Assembly: GCF_023278565.1 (NCBI RefSeq)
Contig: NC_064673.1
Span: forward strand, 4,030,001 to 4,094,000
Direction: 5' to 3'
From: Colletotrichum lupini
Lineage: Eukaryota; Ascomycota; Sordariomycetes; Glomerellales; Glomerellaceae
DNA: 64,000 nucleotides
The position numbers and the translations under genes were made by a program. Positions 50,322-62,627 of this stretch are shown here, one piece after another (within the stretch, counting starts at the first letter, position 1; each line of letters begins with the position of its first letter). The notes under the pieces were generated by a model. The model ran no database searches. It saw nothing but the letters and a program-made list of their open reading frames with translations, and had not been told where the DNA came from.

Positions 50322-50635
50322 TTAATTAGGATTACTGCCATAGCTGTTAGTAAACACATCCACAGAATAATACCACATCCTTTGTCAACTCACAATGTAG
50401 CCCCTGTGTTATCAGAACAAACAGCTTTCCCGGAGACGGCAATGCATTCCCCTTGTCCACTTGAAAGAAGCGTAGTGCCGTTTTCAAGATTAGGGTCAAC
50501 ATCAGTCCCGGCAAGATCTTGAAGAGCCTTCCTATCCGCGGCTTGCTGCTGTCGGCTACCGCCGCGCTGAGGCGAGGCCGCAGCAAGGCCGAAAAAAGCG
50601 ATTAGGGTCACTGAGGAAATAGAGGAGAGCTTCAT
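50322..50635 (-). CDS. Small secreted protein, unknown function
   Basis: Signal peptide MKLSSISSVTLIAFFGLAAA followed by a Gln/Arg/Ala-rich short mature chain with a VDPNLENGTTLL block and two cysteines (GECIAVSGKAVC). The unspliced frame gives 81 residues and stops at 50390. A GTGAGT donor just before that stop and a TACTAACAG acceptor (intron 50344-50393, 50 nt) would instead give 87 residues ending at 50322. The branch-like TACTAAC directly abuts its AG, so the next AG (GGCAG) is an alternative. Extracellular by its signal; no function assigned. Confidence 0.6.
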
Positions 50636-51431
50636 GATTCGATGTTTTAAAATGCGAGTTGAAATGTAACGGTAGATTTCGAGGGTTCAGTGTTAGGAAA
50701 GAGGATTGGGCCAGCCGGAAGGTTAATCGATTGAACTCGAGCGAAGTCTGAACTTTGGAAATGAGATGCTCATTTCAAAAGCTAAATATTTACTTTTCTG
50801 CTCTACCTGAAGCCTTTATATGCATTGCGTGAACCAGGGCGTGAAGCTCATGTGTTGTCACAAATGGGATGACAGGCCGGTTTCGCGGTTGTCTCAAACT
50901 TGACAGGCGGCCCCTAGCACATAAGGGTGAACTTGACTCCTGCCACAATCTCGAGACAGGTCCACTCCAAGCGTACCTTAAGATCATCTTTCTTATACTA
51001 AGGGACTCATAATAGAGACTAAAAGAAGTAATCTTTGTGCGTAGCACGGCTCCTCAAAGCAATCGCCTGGCACTTGGAATCTGAATCTCCTAGTGTGGAT
51101 CACGACTTAGGTTTCGCGAAATGGAATGCTCGTCTTGACACAGGCATGGGATGCAGAATTAAGGATGGGAAAGCCGAAGCGGGGTAGTTCTTCTAGAATA
51201 TTTCTCCATGTGAGAGCGGCCTCCCAACTAACCCCAGTTGCCCTCACCGACGAAACTGATTCAATGTAAGCATCAGACATAGCAACATTTGCCAAACCCA
51301 ATTCCCAATGACCAGGTTAAATATGATATTCAAAGAAAGCGATAAAGAATGTTTGGATTCAATGAGTCTAAGCATATTTCAGTGTGGATTTTAGAAACCC
51401 TTATCCGGTCTTGTAGTCGATTGGATTGCAA
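50636..51431. other. Intergenic, no gene supported
   Basis: Upstream of the small secreted protein and downstream of the ligase-like gene. Two minus-strand ORFs (50790-51047, 51107-51301) show no family resemblance. Confidence 0.4.
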
Positions 51432-52870
51432 TTAGCTTTCGGGCAGAATCTCCGTGATGTTGCTCTTGGCAAGCTTATCAGTCTCGTCCAATACTTGAAT
51501 CAGCCCCTCTTTCGCAGAAGTGTGATTGTGACCTTTAGGCTGAGTCATTCCCATATGTTCCATAGTCACACAGATAACAGACTCCATCAAGCGCAGTGCC
51601 AAAGGTCCTGCAATTCCAACATTGTAGAATGCCGGGGTTTCATTGACTTCAAGCAGCCACGCGGTTCCGCTTGAGTCTATGAGAAAGTCCACCGCGAACA
51701 GTTCGAAGCATTTGTCCACTGTCGTGAACTTGTCCGCCATTGTGTGTACAGCGGCTCGGAACAGCTCCGCGGAAACGGCGCAGATCTGCTCAAAGACGTG
51801 CGCCTTCCAGTCATCGGGCAGTAAATCATCTGGAACATCCCAAAAGTCTCTCATTGACTCTCGATTGACAAAAATATCTTCGTCTTGAAGGGCTGTGTTG
51901 GTAAGAGAGGATTTGAGGCTTGGGTACAACCAGGGCGGTTCGTAATCTTCTCCGGCAAGAAGTGCAAGCACTTCCTTGAAGACATAGACCTTGAGACGGC
52001 CCACAGAGAGAACGTAGGCTCGAGCGTGCCACTTTCTTTTCTCTATCGGTGGAATAGAGACAACATATTGCTGAGCGACGAACTCGCGCATCTGGGCTGA
52101 CGGAATACGACCGCCTTCCTTGAAAATGTGCTGGGGCTTTGGGCTTCTTTGGATCGCTTCCAAGTTTTGCTTTAGCGACAAGGCGCCTGTGGCAGTAACT
52201 AGCACATCAAGAGAGTCTAGACCAGGTGTAGATAGTGTTGGCGAGAAGTCCGGGTCGCCCTTTTCTGAACATGGGGTCGTATCTGGGAGAGGTTGTTGAC
52301 TCTTGCATACCAGGATGCTCTCGTCCTCTTCTTCAACCTCGTACTCTGCAAGCTCGAGATGATCGGCAAGCTCATCTACTGTGCTAAACAGTCTGATGCC
52401 AGCACCACAGTCGACCATTGCCGGCTTCATAATCCACCAGTCGCGTTCTGATGGGGGCTTGCTCTCATTTGCCTCGAGTGAATACAGGAGCGAAAGGTCG
52501 TCTGCAGCAGTCAAAGACTCCTCGACATACTCGGCATAATCTAACGATAGACGGACTGTAGCGGGCACATGACTTTGAGGATGCTTTCTGGTCTCTTAGC
52601 TATCCACAACTCCACGACTCTGGCAAGATAGTCTTTCCGAGCCAAAGCGTCGCTGTTCGGGTAGGCGTTGATCAGGCTCGTGGTCGCTGAGTTCAAGAGT
52701 TTAAAGTTCCGATTCAAGGCCCAACCATCACAAAACTGAAAGACTGTCTTGGAGTTGGTCGGGAAATTATCAAAGTTGTCGATGAACTTGGCATCCGGCG
52801 CGTGCGTTCGGATGTAGGACTTGATGTGTTCCGAGAGCCAAGGACTGGCTGGTTGGACATACGCGTACAT
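51432..52870 (-). pseudogene. Tubulin-tyrosine-ligase (TTL) family gene with a frameshift
   Basis: Two overlapping minus-strand frames together cover one TTL-family protein of about 475 residues. The first (from the ATG at 52870) begins MYAYVQPASPW, as TTL-family fungal proteins do, and runs to about ESILK. Homology then continues one frame over, in the segment HVPATVRLSLDYAEYVEES, to the stop at 51432. The shift is at about 52572-52577, in a short A run, with no intron of plausible size. The ATP-grasp motifs are present: WWIMKPAM, a GAGIRLF loop in which the usual basic/polar residue after MxD is Cys, and the metal-binding EVNETPAF near the end. Related yeast protein: Pby1. It may be a recent pseudogene, a one-base assembly error, or real recoding. 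Confidence 0.7.
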
Positions 52871-53425
52871 TCTGGTTGAGCCTGGAGAACAGTAACAGCA
52901 TGCTTTTGTGAGAGGTTCGAGTCTCTTCTTAAGGCGATGTTGTTGACTTAGATGTCGTATGGTCGGGGACAGACAGTTAGATGGTGGCTACGGACCTGTG
53001 ATGGAGTTAGACGTCATGAGGAAACTAGGAATCTCTTGTGTGATCCACAGAACCCTTTAAATCCAACAACCAGTGGTTCCCCAGGAGTTAAGATGCCTCT
53101 CGTTATCTAATCATCTGGAGAATCGTAGCATCGTTCACCAAGTTAGAGTGGCCAAGAGGCATGCCAAGCGAGAACGCGGATTTCCATTACCTAACCTCTA
53201 CTCTTGCGGTTTCCATTTGACATAACCAGCTTTATAAACGTAATCCAAGCCGAGCTCACTCCGAATAAAATCAATACATTTTTGATCCAGCTCGATGACT
53301 TCAGTCGAGTTGCACACTTTGATCCTTGCGCCCCCCTCCTTTGAGTGTAGTCACACAAATAGCATATACTTCAACTTCACTCCGAAGAAACGTAATCGTG
53401 TTTAGTTCCCTCTAATGAAAACTAT
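52871..53425. promoter_or_regulatory. Upstream region of the TTL-like gene, ending at the copia LTR
   Basis: 555 bp of normal composition holding the promoter of the TTL-like gene; no specific motif is claimed. RIP-type composition starts at about 53.43 kb with the LTR. Confidence 0.35.
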
Positions 53426-53626
53426 TGGTATCCCTATTATAGGGTGGTTAGTTCGAACTGTAGTTAACGAAGAGATCAATTGAACTATATAAATATCTGC
53501 GTCGTAGGTATAAAAAGGAGGTTCTAACTATAGGTTAGGCTAGCTACGATAATTATAAATAAGGCCTCTAATTAGCCCCTACGTAGTTAGTTATATACCG
53601 CGGTCGAATTAGACTTCTAATTTAAT
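53426..53626 (-). repeat. Copia 3' LTR, copy B
   Basis: Direct copy of 62628-62829, inverted relative to 35122-35323. Its first bases still read TGGTATCCC, the likely unmutated terminus. Confidence 0.7.
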
Positions 53627-53779
53627 ATTAACTTTCTCTTTTTTTTATTAATTTAATTACTACGGTTAGAGGTATAATTTGACCTCGGGCCCGTTTACTA
53701 AGTCGTCTCCTTTTCCCCCTTTTCTTTACTCTTTTTATATAACCTATCCCTCTATTCGTATAATAACTTTTTTATTACT

Positions 53780-56700
53780 TACGAATTACTCTAATCCCTT
53801 GTTTAGTACTACTTTTATAAAAGCGTTTGCGAGGTTATTTTTATTATTAATCTAATAAATCTCGAGTATTTTGCGCCTTTTGTACGATTACCTAAGGGCT
53901 ATAATATCGATTATAAGCCTTTTTTCTTTTGTTATTCTTAATTTAACGAGGTATTTATATAGTAAGTAGGAATCTATATAAATAACCGTTAGAATAAGTA
54001 AAAGGCTAATTCGATTAGTAATCTTCCTTAGCGTTATTAAAATTGCGTAAGAGAAGTTAACGCTATTAATTATACTATAGACCTCTAACGCTAGTATATT
54101 TCTCGTTACCCGCTTATTTTTAGTTAACGAGTAATAGATTATATTACCGTATATAATAAATTCGCTCTCGCCCATACTCTTATTAACTAGGATAATAATA
54201 TACCCTAATTACGAAGTAAGGTTATTATTGTTCGTAAATAACTTATTAACGAAGATATAGAGCTTATTAATTATAAGGTCGATTAAGTAATAAACGAGAC
54301 CTCGATCGAGATTCGTTTATTACTACTTAAGCCGCTTATTAAGTACTTCGATGTCTTATTTAGTTAGATTTATAGCCTACGCTACCCTAGCGTAATTAAA
54401 AGTTACTTTAAGCTAATAAATACTCGTAATATATACCCCTCGTGCGAGCTTAGCCTTATACCGCTTTTTAACGTTAGTTATATATAGATTAACGAGGTTA
54501 ATCTTCTCGCCCTACCCCTTTTATTAAAAAATAACGGTTTTCCCTTCGATTATAAGAATCTTATTATTAAATACTAGGGGGGTATTTATTATAAGGACCT
54601 CTTTTAGCTTCGTTACGAAGCCCGCTTTCTAAAGCTCTTTATTTTCCTTTTTTATAAAGTTAATATTAAATAGGCCTAATATATTATTAGTTTATATTTT
54701 AACGATCCTAAATTAGTCGCCTTCGTGCTCTATAACTAGTAAGTACGGGTCGTACGTAGAGGTAACTATTAATAGTTAATTAATATAAAAATCGTAGTAA
54801 GTAGCCTACTAATAAGTACCCGATTCTACGAGCCTATATAGTAGCTTAAGTACTTTAATAATCGTGCTTTCTAAGTACTTACTAGCTATTTCCTTCGGTA
54901 GATAGGCTAGGATTTTCTTTATAAGCCCTGTGGCCGATTAGGTATAGGCCTAGGTAATATTACGGCTCTAAATCTCGTATCCCTTCTTCCGTAGCGATAC
55001 TATTAGTACTATTATTAATCGTTAGCTATAGTATTATATAGTAAGTAATTATATAAGTAGCGTCGCCTTTTCGACGTTACCGTACCCCTAAATTACGTAT
55101 CTAGACTTCTCGTACGGCTAGGGTGTTCCTTTCCCTTTAATCTTACGAACTATTTATAATTTAAATATATAGAGGTTTATATATTTCTCTAGGTTATATA
55201 AAATAAATCGATAGACCCCTCGATCGCAAAGAGTATTTACTTCGATAAGATCTAATCCCTTATACGGCTTTTTAATAGTTATAATTACGCCTTTTTTATA
55301 TAGTTTAACCGCTAGCTCGAAATCGGCTTTCTCTTTTACTATATAAAAAGTATTAATTACCTCGTCACTAGTAATAAATTGCCGCGTTAGGGCTTGCCGT
55401 TATAATCTTTTATAACGTCTCGCTAGTAGTATTAGTGCCCTTTTAGTAATATCCTCTTCCTCGTTGTTTATTAGTACTATTACGACGATTTTATTAAGGA
55501 TAATTTCCTATGCCTCTGCCGCGGGTTATATAGTTTCCCCTAGCTCTTCTTCTTCTTATAGGTTAGAAATTGCCTCGTTAGGATCTATATAGTACGGTCT
55601 AATTACCGTAATTAATACTTCGAGTGGCTAGTTGCGATCTCTCGCGATTATATAAGAGCGCTCGTTAATAGAAATTAACTTATATAGCCTAGCTTATTAT
55701 TAGGTAATTTCGCGCTATACTTATATATCCGAATTTAGTAATATATTTAGATTATCCCTTATATCGGGCCTATTATATATAGTAATTACCTTATTAACTT
55801 ACCTTTTTACGCTTACCTTACGTAATACCCGTATTACTTTTTTAATTACTTAGGCTCGTTAGCTTATACTTAGTAATAATAGCAAGGCTAAGGTCGTTCT
55901 TAGATATGCTCTAAATACTAATAGCGTTAGTATAAGTCCGTTAGGCCCTATAGTATCGTTATAGTATTTAAGTACTATCTAGAGGCATTCGTCGTTAGTA
56001 GAATCCGGATTTTCTTTTTTAATAATTCTAAACGCCCTTTTTAACTACCGGTATACCCTCTCTACTTTTTTAATATTATAATACGCTTTAATAAGTACGA
56101 TTTTTAGCTATATACCGTAGGCCGTCGTATTATCCTTAAATTCTGCCGACTTAAAGCTAGTACTAGCGTCGGTTCTAATACTATCTAGCGGTCCTTAGTA
56201 TATATCGATCTAGCTTTCTTATAGGGCTGCCCATACTATTTTTACTTATAAATCCCGGAGGAATTGCCCTATTTAAAAGGATATAGCTACGTCGATTATA
56301 TATAGTACTAGCCGACTATTTAAATAGAAGATATCGACGACTATTTCCTAGTTAAAGTTAAGCTCATTACGTAATTTAAACTTAAATCTGCGTGGGCTCT
56401 GCGTATTTATTTAGTATTAGTAGTATACTTTTATTAACTACTCTAGCGCCCCTATCTTAATATTATTATTACCTAATTACTTTAAGAAGTTATATAGCCT
56501 CGTAACTAATAAGTACCCGAATTTCCAATATAGTTTTCTAAGCTCACTTTCCGTTAGGTAATTAATCGACTTTATATCGTTAGTAAGCTTTATAAACGTA
56601 TACCCCTATTATTATTTAACTATCTCGAAGTACTTACTACTAGAGATTCTATTCTTTATATTATTAAATATAATACCTAGTTAATCTATATCTTTTAAAT

Positions 56701-57090
56701 ATAAGAGAAATGGGGTATTAATAGGTAAAATATAAAAAGTTATCGTTCCGAAGTACGTCTCTATTTTTATTATACCTAGGGCGACGATTTCCTTACCTAG
56801 GCTAAAACTAATCTTCGTAATACCCGCCGTTAATATATTAAGCGTTACTAGCGCGATCTTTTATAGCGCTTAGAATTACCCTTTTCCTCTAGTTAATTAT
56901 TACGATGCCCTAGTATCTAGGATAATCTTATAAAAATTATTTAGGCCGTACTTTTCGCTCGCATAGAATACTTATATAAGCTTAGTATTCGAGGGATCTA
57001 GGTAATATAAAAAGGACCCCTCTAGCTACCCCTAGATTTGCTTAGTACTATGTTCTTTTTTTTTAAATATTAAGAAAGATAGCGTCTTCT
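53780..57090 (-). pseudogene. Copia pol (integrase, RT, RNase H), RIP-broken
   Basis: Minus-strand remnants in copia order (integrase before RT). The RNase H part (53888-54175) keeps an open frame of 95 codons with SLTKNKRVTRNILALEVY and RLIIDIIAL blocks. The integrase segment reads the retroviral-type D...D...E spacing through TDAST and SAEFKDN. Other parts have stops of the CAG/CAA type. Confidence 0.7.
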
Positions 57091-57092
57091 TT

Positions 57093-57100
57093 TTAATTAT
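57093..57100. repeat. 8-bp target duplication, left
   Basis: TTAATTAT, repeated at 59979-59986, one base outside each TIR. Confidence 0.6.
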
Positions 57101-57101
57101 A

Positions 57102-57149
57102 AACCCGGCTATTTTAACTATATCGTTTAGCTATTTTAACTATACGCCA
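57102..57149 (+). repeat. MULE left TIR
   Basis: Inverted copy of 59932-59977 with C-to-T changes at CpA sites. Confidence 0.85.
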
Positions 57150-57359
57150 CTATTAGAAAATTTCTATTAGCCGCTATAACCCGCTTCGAGTACTAGTAAG
57201 TAGTAGAAATTTTTCTACTACCTACCCACTTCCACTTCTACTTTTATTACGTACCGTTAATTAAACTTAGTAAATTTTTACCTACCTACTTACGACCGAT
57301 TAATCTTAACTAAACTACTACTACTACTACCGCGCCGCTACTACTACTATTACTACTAC

Positions 57360-59582
57360 TAACGTTATAATACCTCTTAAATCGCTAATTAAAAATCCTA
57401 ACGGCTACGATACGTATAAAAATCTTCTTATAAATATTACTTCTTTTATAAAAGCTTAAGGATTTATAATCGTTAAGCGCCGCGCTTCTAACTACTATAA
57501 CAAAGTTCTTTCCTAATTCGACCTTTATTACGATATAAGCGGCTATAATCTACCGAGCTCTGCGCACCTCTAAGAGATATTTATAAAAAAGAAGGACTAC
57601 GAGTAAGTAACTAAGGCCGTTAAGTTAAAGACTAGAGGGGACCGTTAGTACTTCGAAGTACGAGTTAATTATTATAACTACGAGCCCTTTATTAATCCTA
57701 TTACTTATCCTTCTTATTATAAGCGCTTAGCTTAATAAAATAAGGAGATTAGTTAGGCCTTCCGAACTACGACTATAAGTAGTCGTAGGGTTACCACTAT
57801 AATATTTAAGAAGTATCTAAACTACCTATTTAAGTATAAGGATATTAAGAACGATATATACAAAATGCGGCTACAGAGCCTCGGTAGGTATACTCCTACC
57901 TAGGCCCTTATTATATTATTTTAAGAGCGCAGTATTAAATACTTTATATAATAGCTCAACGGCTATATTACCGGCCTCCTCTAGACCTACCCTCACTACG
58001 AGGTTATATAAAAGCTCTTTTTAGACATCATTTCGCTAGATAATACCTATAAAACTAACCGCTTTAAAATACCGCTTATAAACGTAACTAAGGTAACTAA
58101 TATAGGCACGACTTTTAATATAGTATTCTACCTTATTAACTTAAAAGACCACTAAGCCTACGAGTAAGCTCTAGGTTAATTAAAAAACCTCCGTACTCAA
58201 ATTAACGCCCGCAAGCCTATCGTCGCTATTACTAACTTCGAGAAAGCGCTAAAAAAAGCCCTTACTACCGTCTAGCCCGACACGCAGTAACAGATCTATA
58301 TATAGTATATTAACAAAAATATCGCCCACGAGGTTAAAAAGCGGTAGATTTATACCGACGGCTCTTAGGCAATTAATAATAACAAAGTAATTAGTAATAA
58401 CTACATCGACCCCGTCTTTACTAAATTATTAATAAGAGCTTTATTAAAAGAACTAATTACTATCGGCCGGCCCCGTGAGATTCCAAATACTTACGTTAGC
58501 TTTTTTTTAATCTAAAAGTCTATAATTTATATTAATTTAAAAAGGGACTTTACCGAGGCCTAGAAGTTAATACTTAAAAAGTTCGAACAATAAGAGCCCT
58601 TAATTACTTATATTCTCAAGACTTACCTTAGCTAGCGTAAAGAGTTCGTAAACTACTAAATTAAATAGTACTATAACCTCGGTATTAGGGTAACCTCTTA
58701 GATAAAAAGTAGTTATAAGGAAATTAAGAGCTACCTTTTTAACTTAACCATAGATCTAAAGTTCTTTATAAATCGTATATAATAAATAATTAGCAACTAA
58801 AAAGTAGCTTACGAGGTCGATCTTACTAAGCAGAGCTCTCGTTAGCTCGTCGAGTTTAATATTAATAACTACTAAAAAGCTTAGATAAGTAATATACGTA
58901 CCTACTACTTAAAAAAAGCGTTAAGACTTATTACTATGTAGTACTACCTAGTTTACAAAAGGCTAAAAAAGATTAAACCCGACCTACCTTATATAAAGCA
59001 ATTTACTACTTAGTATAGCCTCCCTTATTTATATACTATTCGTTAGTATCTCGAGCAGAATAAGCCTCTCTCGTACCTTAACTATAACTACTATTAGTAC
59101 CTTAGCTATAACCTTATTATTAATAATACCCTACGCTAGATTTTAGATCCCCTCGTCGTCGTACTATAAGGTCGGCCTCGTAATAGTAAAGTCGATATCC
59201 CTATGGCTATACTACCGTTATAGTAGTCTCCCGTTAGTACTAATTATTAATAGGGCTCCTAGGCCACTCGAGCAAGGAATCCTTTATATTAGGAACGACT
59301 AGATAAGGGTTAATCTACTAGCCAGCTAGAACCAGGCTTTTAATAAATTACGGCAGATCTCTAACGTTAACTTAACTAAGATCTATACGTAGCGGCTACT
59401 ACCGAGCCTAAGCAAGGCCGAGGTCGAGGCCAAGGTCGAGGCCAAGGTCGAGGCCAAGGTCGAGGCCAAGGTCGAGGCCAAGGTCGCCCGCAAGGCAGAG
59501 GTCGCCCGCGAAGCAGAGGTCGCCCGCAAGGCAGAGGAAGTCGAGGAAGTAGAACTACGAGTAACACTACTAACGAGGAGTA
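57360..59582 (+). pseudogene. MULE transposase, RIP-broken
   Basis: Plus strand. An N-terminal FAR1-like DNA-binding segment (GFIIVKRRASNYHNK-type, then a CDxxGYN block) is at about 57.46-57.9 kb. The catalytic domain start TNRFKIPLINVTKVTNIGTTFNIVFYL is at about 58.05-58.13 kb. An Asp/Glu-containing middle (AITNFEKALKKAL) is at about 58.23 kb, then YINKNIAHEVKKR at about 58.3 kb. The C-terminal end is a Gly/Arg/Gln-rich tail from the 12-bp repeat at 59412. Most stops are at former CAG/CAA codons. Confidence 0.75.
59412..59530 (+). repeat. 12-bp tandem repeat encoding GQGR units
   Basis: About six copies of AAGGTCGAGGCC, then three longer GTCGCCCGCAAGGCAGAG units. GC-rich and full of intact CpA in the middle of RIP-mutated DNA. 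In frame with the transposase it gives an RG/QG-rich tail. Confidence 0.9.
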
Positions 59583-59797
59583 ACGAGGGATCTACGCTAC
59601 GGTTATTACTAAGTAAGTCTAATAATCCCTCGATCTAAATAGCTAGTATAGATTACGACCGGGGGATCTTAGTACGGCCGTTAATTACCTATAGTTAATT
59701 ACCACAGTCTTAACGATCGGAATTATTAACTTAAGTAAGCTAATAGGAGGCTAGCTTTTAGATTAGTCATTCCGCTTAGTTAGACAATTATATAATT

Positions 59798-59827
59798 AAA
59801 TTATTTTAATAAAAAGTACGGTAATCG
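59798..59827 (+). repeat. 30-bp segment shared with 22752-22781
   Basis: Identical over 30 bp (AAATTATTTTAATAAAAAGT and on). It lies in the 3' subterminal part of the MULE. Confidence 0.85.
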
Positions 59828-59931
59828 TCGAATTAGCTCGAATCGTGGATTTCTATTAAATTGGCCTAATTAACTTGGGCCAATTCGTAAGTTAGGCTAA
59901 TTAGTTAAAAAAGTAGAGACTGTTAACTGTA

Positions 59932-59977
59932 GCGTACAGTCAAAATAGCCAAACGATACAGTCAAAATAGCCGGGTT
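59932..59977 (-). repeat. MULE right TIR
   Basis: Contains the two AACGATACAGTCAAAATAGCC-like units with intact CpA dinucleotides. Confidence 0.85.
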
Positions 59978-59986
59978 CTTAATTAT

Positions 59987-62627
59987 TAAGAGAATAGGCT
60001 TCGGCCCTATTAGATTCGCCCTTTTAGCTACCTCCGTATCCGTTATTTAAAGGACCTTCCTTTACTATTTATAAATAAAAGCCTACTTATTAAGAGCTTC
60101 CGCTACCCTTTATTTATTTAGCTTTGTATATTCTCTAGAGGCTAACGGGGTAAAAAAAGAGTAGTTAATATCGTTAATTTCGTTATAATCTAATTCGTTA
60201 GTATAGGGGGTAAGATCTTTTTTATTTTCCGAATCTCTTATAGGGGGTATATACTTTAAGCCGCTACTTTAGCTACCGTCGCTAGGTTCTATACCCCTAG
60301 ATTTGCTCTTATATATAACGAGGAATTAGTTAAACTAACGAGGGCTAGTTTTACTATCTATTACCCTCGACTTTTTATACTATTCGTACGATTTAGTACG
60401 CTCTTTTTTTAAATAGTTACTTAACTAATATCTATCCTTTTTATAAATATAGTATTATTTCTTTTATTACCCTGCCCGTAAGTTAAATCTCTACTTATTT
60501 AACGAATCTAGGCCTCTTTACTAGTAATTACTATATTTAGCCTCTTTTCTTTTTTTATTATACGTTCGATCGACCTAATATTATTAATAAGGGCCGTCGT
60601 ACGCTTAGAAATAGATTTAGCGCGGCATTCTTATTTTAATATTAAAGCTAGATCTTAGCCTCGAGTAAAGCGTCTCGTAGTTTTTAAGTGCTTAGTATAA
60701 GGTAATTTTTATTTTTAGTATACGCTAAACTACGGTATAAAAATATCCGACTTTTTGCTCGTTTATCCTCTTATTTAGCTAGGTTTTTACTAGCTTATTA
60801 ATTCGATCGATAAGCTCTTTAAGGATCTTTACTCGCGATTTACCCTCTATTATCCTAGCTATAAATATAAAAGAAATCGCTCGTAGTTTAGATAGGAGCT
60901 CTAAGTTCTTATTATAAGTCTCGAAGCGGCTTCGGATTACGTTAATTATATTAAAAAAGTCGTTTCGATCGAGATTACGCACCGCTTCGTAATAGTAATC
61001 GGAGGCTTTACTTATAAATACGATATTAATTACTAAATAGTATTAGTATTCCCTAATTCCGACTTTTTCGTAATAATCGTAAAACATCGTTAGGGTTTCT
61101 TATAAGACCTTATACTTCCCCCTAGAGTATAATTTCTCTTTTAGGAAGATCTTTTTAAGGTTTATAAATTACCTCGTATTTACCGCTAGATTTTTAATAT
61201 CTATATACAAACCCTACGTCGCTACGTACTATTAATAACTTTAGGTCGTCTACCTCTTTTCTTATTAACTAATCGGCGCCGAATTTCGTATTAGTAATAA
61301 TAATAAGTTATAGATCGAAATAGGTAGAATTATCGATTTTCGTACTTCTAGTATTATATTTTACCCCGGTATATCCTTTTATAACAATAGATTTCTATTA
61401 GTAATTGTAAAGAGGAAATCTAGGTCGTTTACCCTTTTTTTAAATTTATTAAAGCGATTATACGCTCTATCGACCTATACTTAGTTCTATAGTACGAATT
61501 CCTCTTTTATAATTATTACTATTAGTATTTCGTATAGCTTTTACGATTATAATTACGTTAGTAATACCCCTTGCCTATAGAGGAATTTATTAACTACTTT
61601 CGTAATTCCTAGGCTTGCGCTCGCGAACTATTTATCTAGCTAGTAACTAAGGTCGTTTATAATCTCATAGAATAGGGGTTACCCCTATAACCCCTTTTTC
61701 TTATAAACCTTAGTTAAATAGATTAATGCCGCGTTAATTTACTTATTATTAGGCTAATTTGCGATTCTATATATTTACGTCCTTTAATAGTCCGGGTTAA
61801 TATTTATTTATTTATAAAGGATTAGGATTCTATTTAGGATCGGGTTTTATCCTCTTTTTCTTTACCCTAACTCGCTAAGGGTCGTGCTCTAGCTTATACT
61901 TATATTAATAATCGCTAGCGTATTTAATTTTAATAAGGATATATTTAATCCGCGCGTAGGTCGTAATAAATCCGTGCTTTTACTACTTAACGAATTTATT
62001 AAAGTCTAAGAAATTCCTACTTCCTCTCGCCGTCTCGCTATTACTTTCGTTTTTATTATTTTTAGCGATTATTACTACCTTTTTAAATCGCTAGCTATCG
62101 TACTTACTAAGATCCTCCTTTTTATTTAATAGAAAAGGGTAGGTTTTAATAGTTCCTTTTAATAATAATAGCGGCTGACGTTTATATTACTATAAAAAGA
62201 TATAGTAATTAGTCTCGGGATCTTTATTAATTACCGATTTCCGCTATCCTATATACTTCTAGCTTCCTAAGCCTCGTGCTCTTTATAATCTCTGAATAGC
62301 TTCCTTAGTTAATTTCTAATCGCGGGCCGGCTACGGAAAAGTCGTTTAGTAAAAAAGCTACTTAGGGTAACGGTAAAAGGCTAGTTACTTAAGCAGTTCT
62401 ATTAAGTAACGTAGTTTAATATAATAAACGTCGACTTTTTATAAATAATAAAGGGCTATAATTACTCGATTCCGTATAGTATTCGAAAATCGCCTCCTTT
62501 TTCGTCTACTTCCGTAAGGTTAATTAGTATAAATCTCCTATCCCGTGCGGTATTAAGAGGTCGTCTTTTTTATATAGTAAGATACCTTACTAATCTATAA
62601 TAATAAAGTTTAATTACTAATTAGTAT
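59987..62627 (-). pseudogene. Copia gag and 5' pol region, RIP-broken
   Basis: TpA-rich sequence between the MULE insertion and the 5' LTR, where gag should lie. A 67-codon minus-strand frame at 60779-60982 is Asn/Ile/Lys-rich and may be part of gag. I could not confirm a zinc knuckle. Confidence 0.4.

Larger units (their letters stand above)
57101..59978 (+). mobile_element. Mutator-like element (MULE) nested in the copia element
   Basis: A 2.9-kb element with about 46-bp TIRs: 57102-57149 on the left and 59932-59977 on the right. Each TIR contains GGCTATTTTGACTGTA twice. An 8-bp TTAATTAT is present just outside both ends (57093-57100 and 59979-59986), fitting the 8-9-bp MULE target duplication. 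The left TIR is RIP-mutated; the right TIR keeps CpA. It encodes the MULE transposase in the plus strand. Confidence 0.85.
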
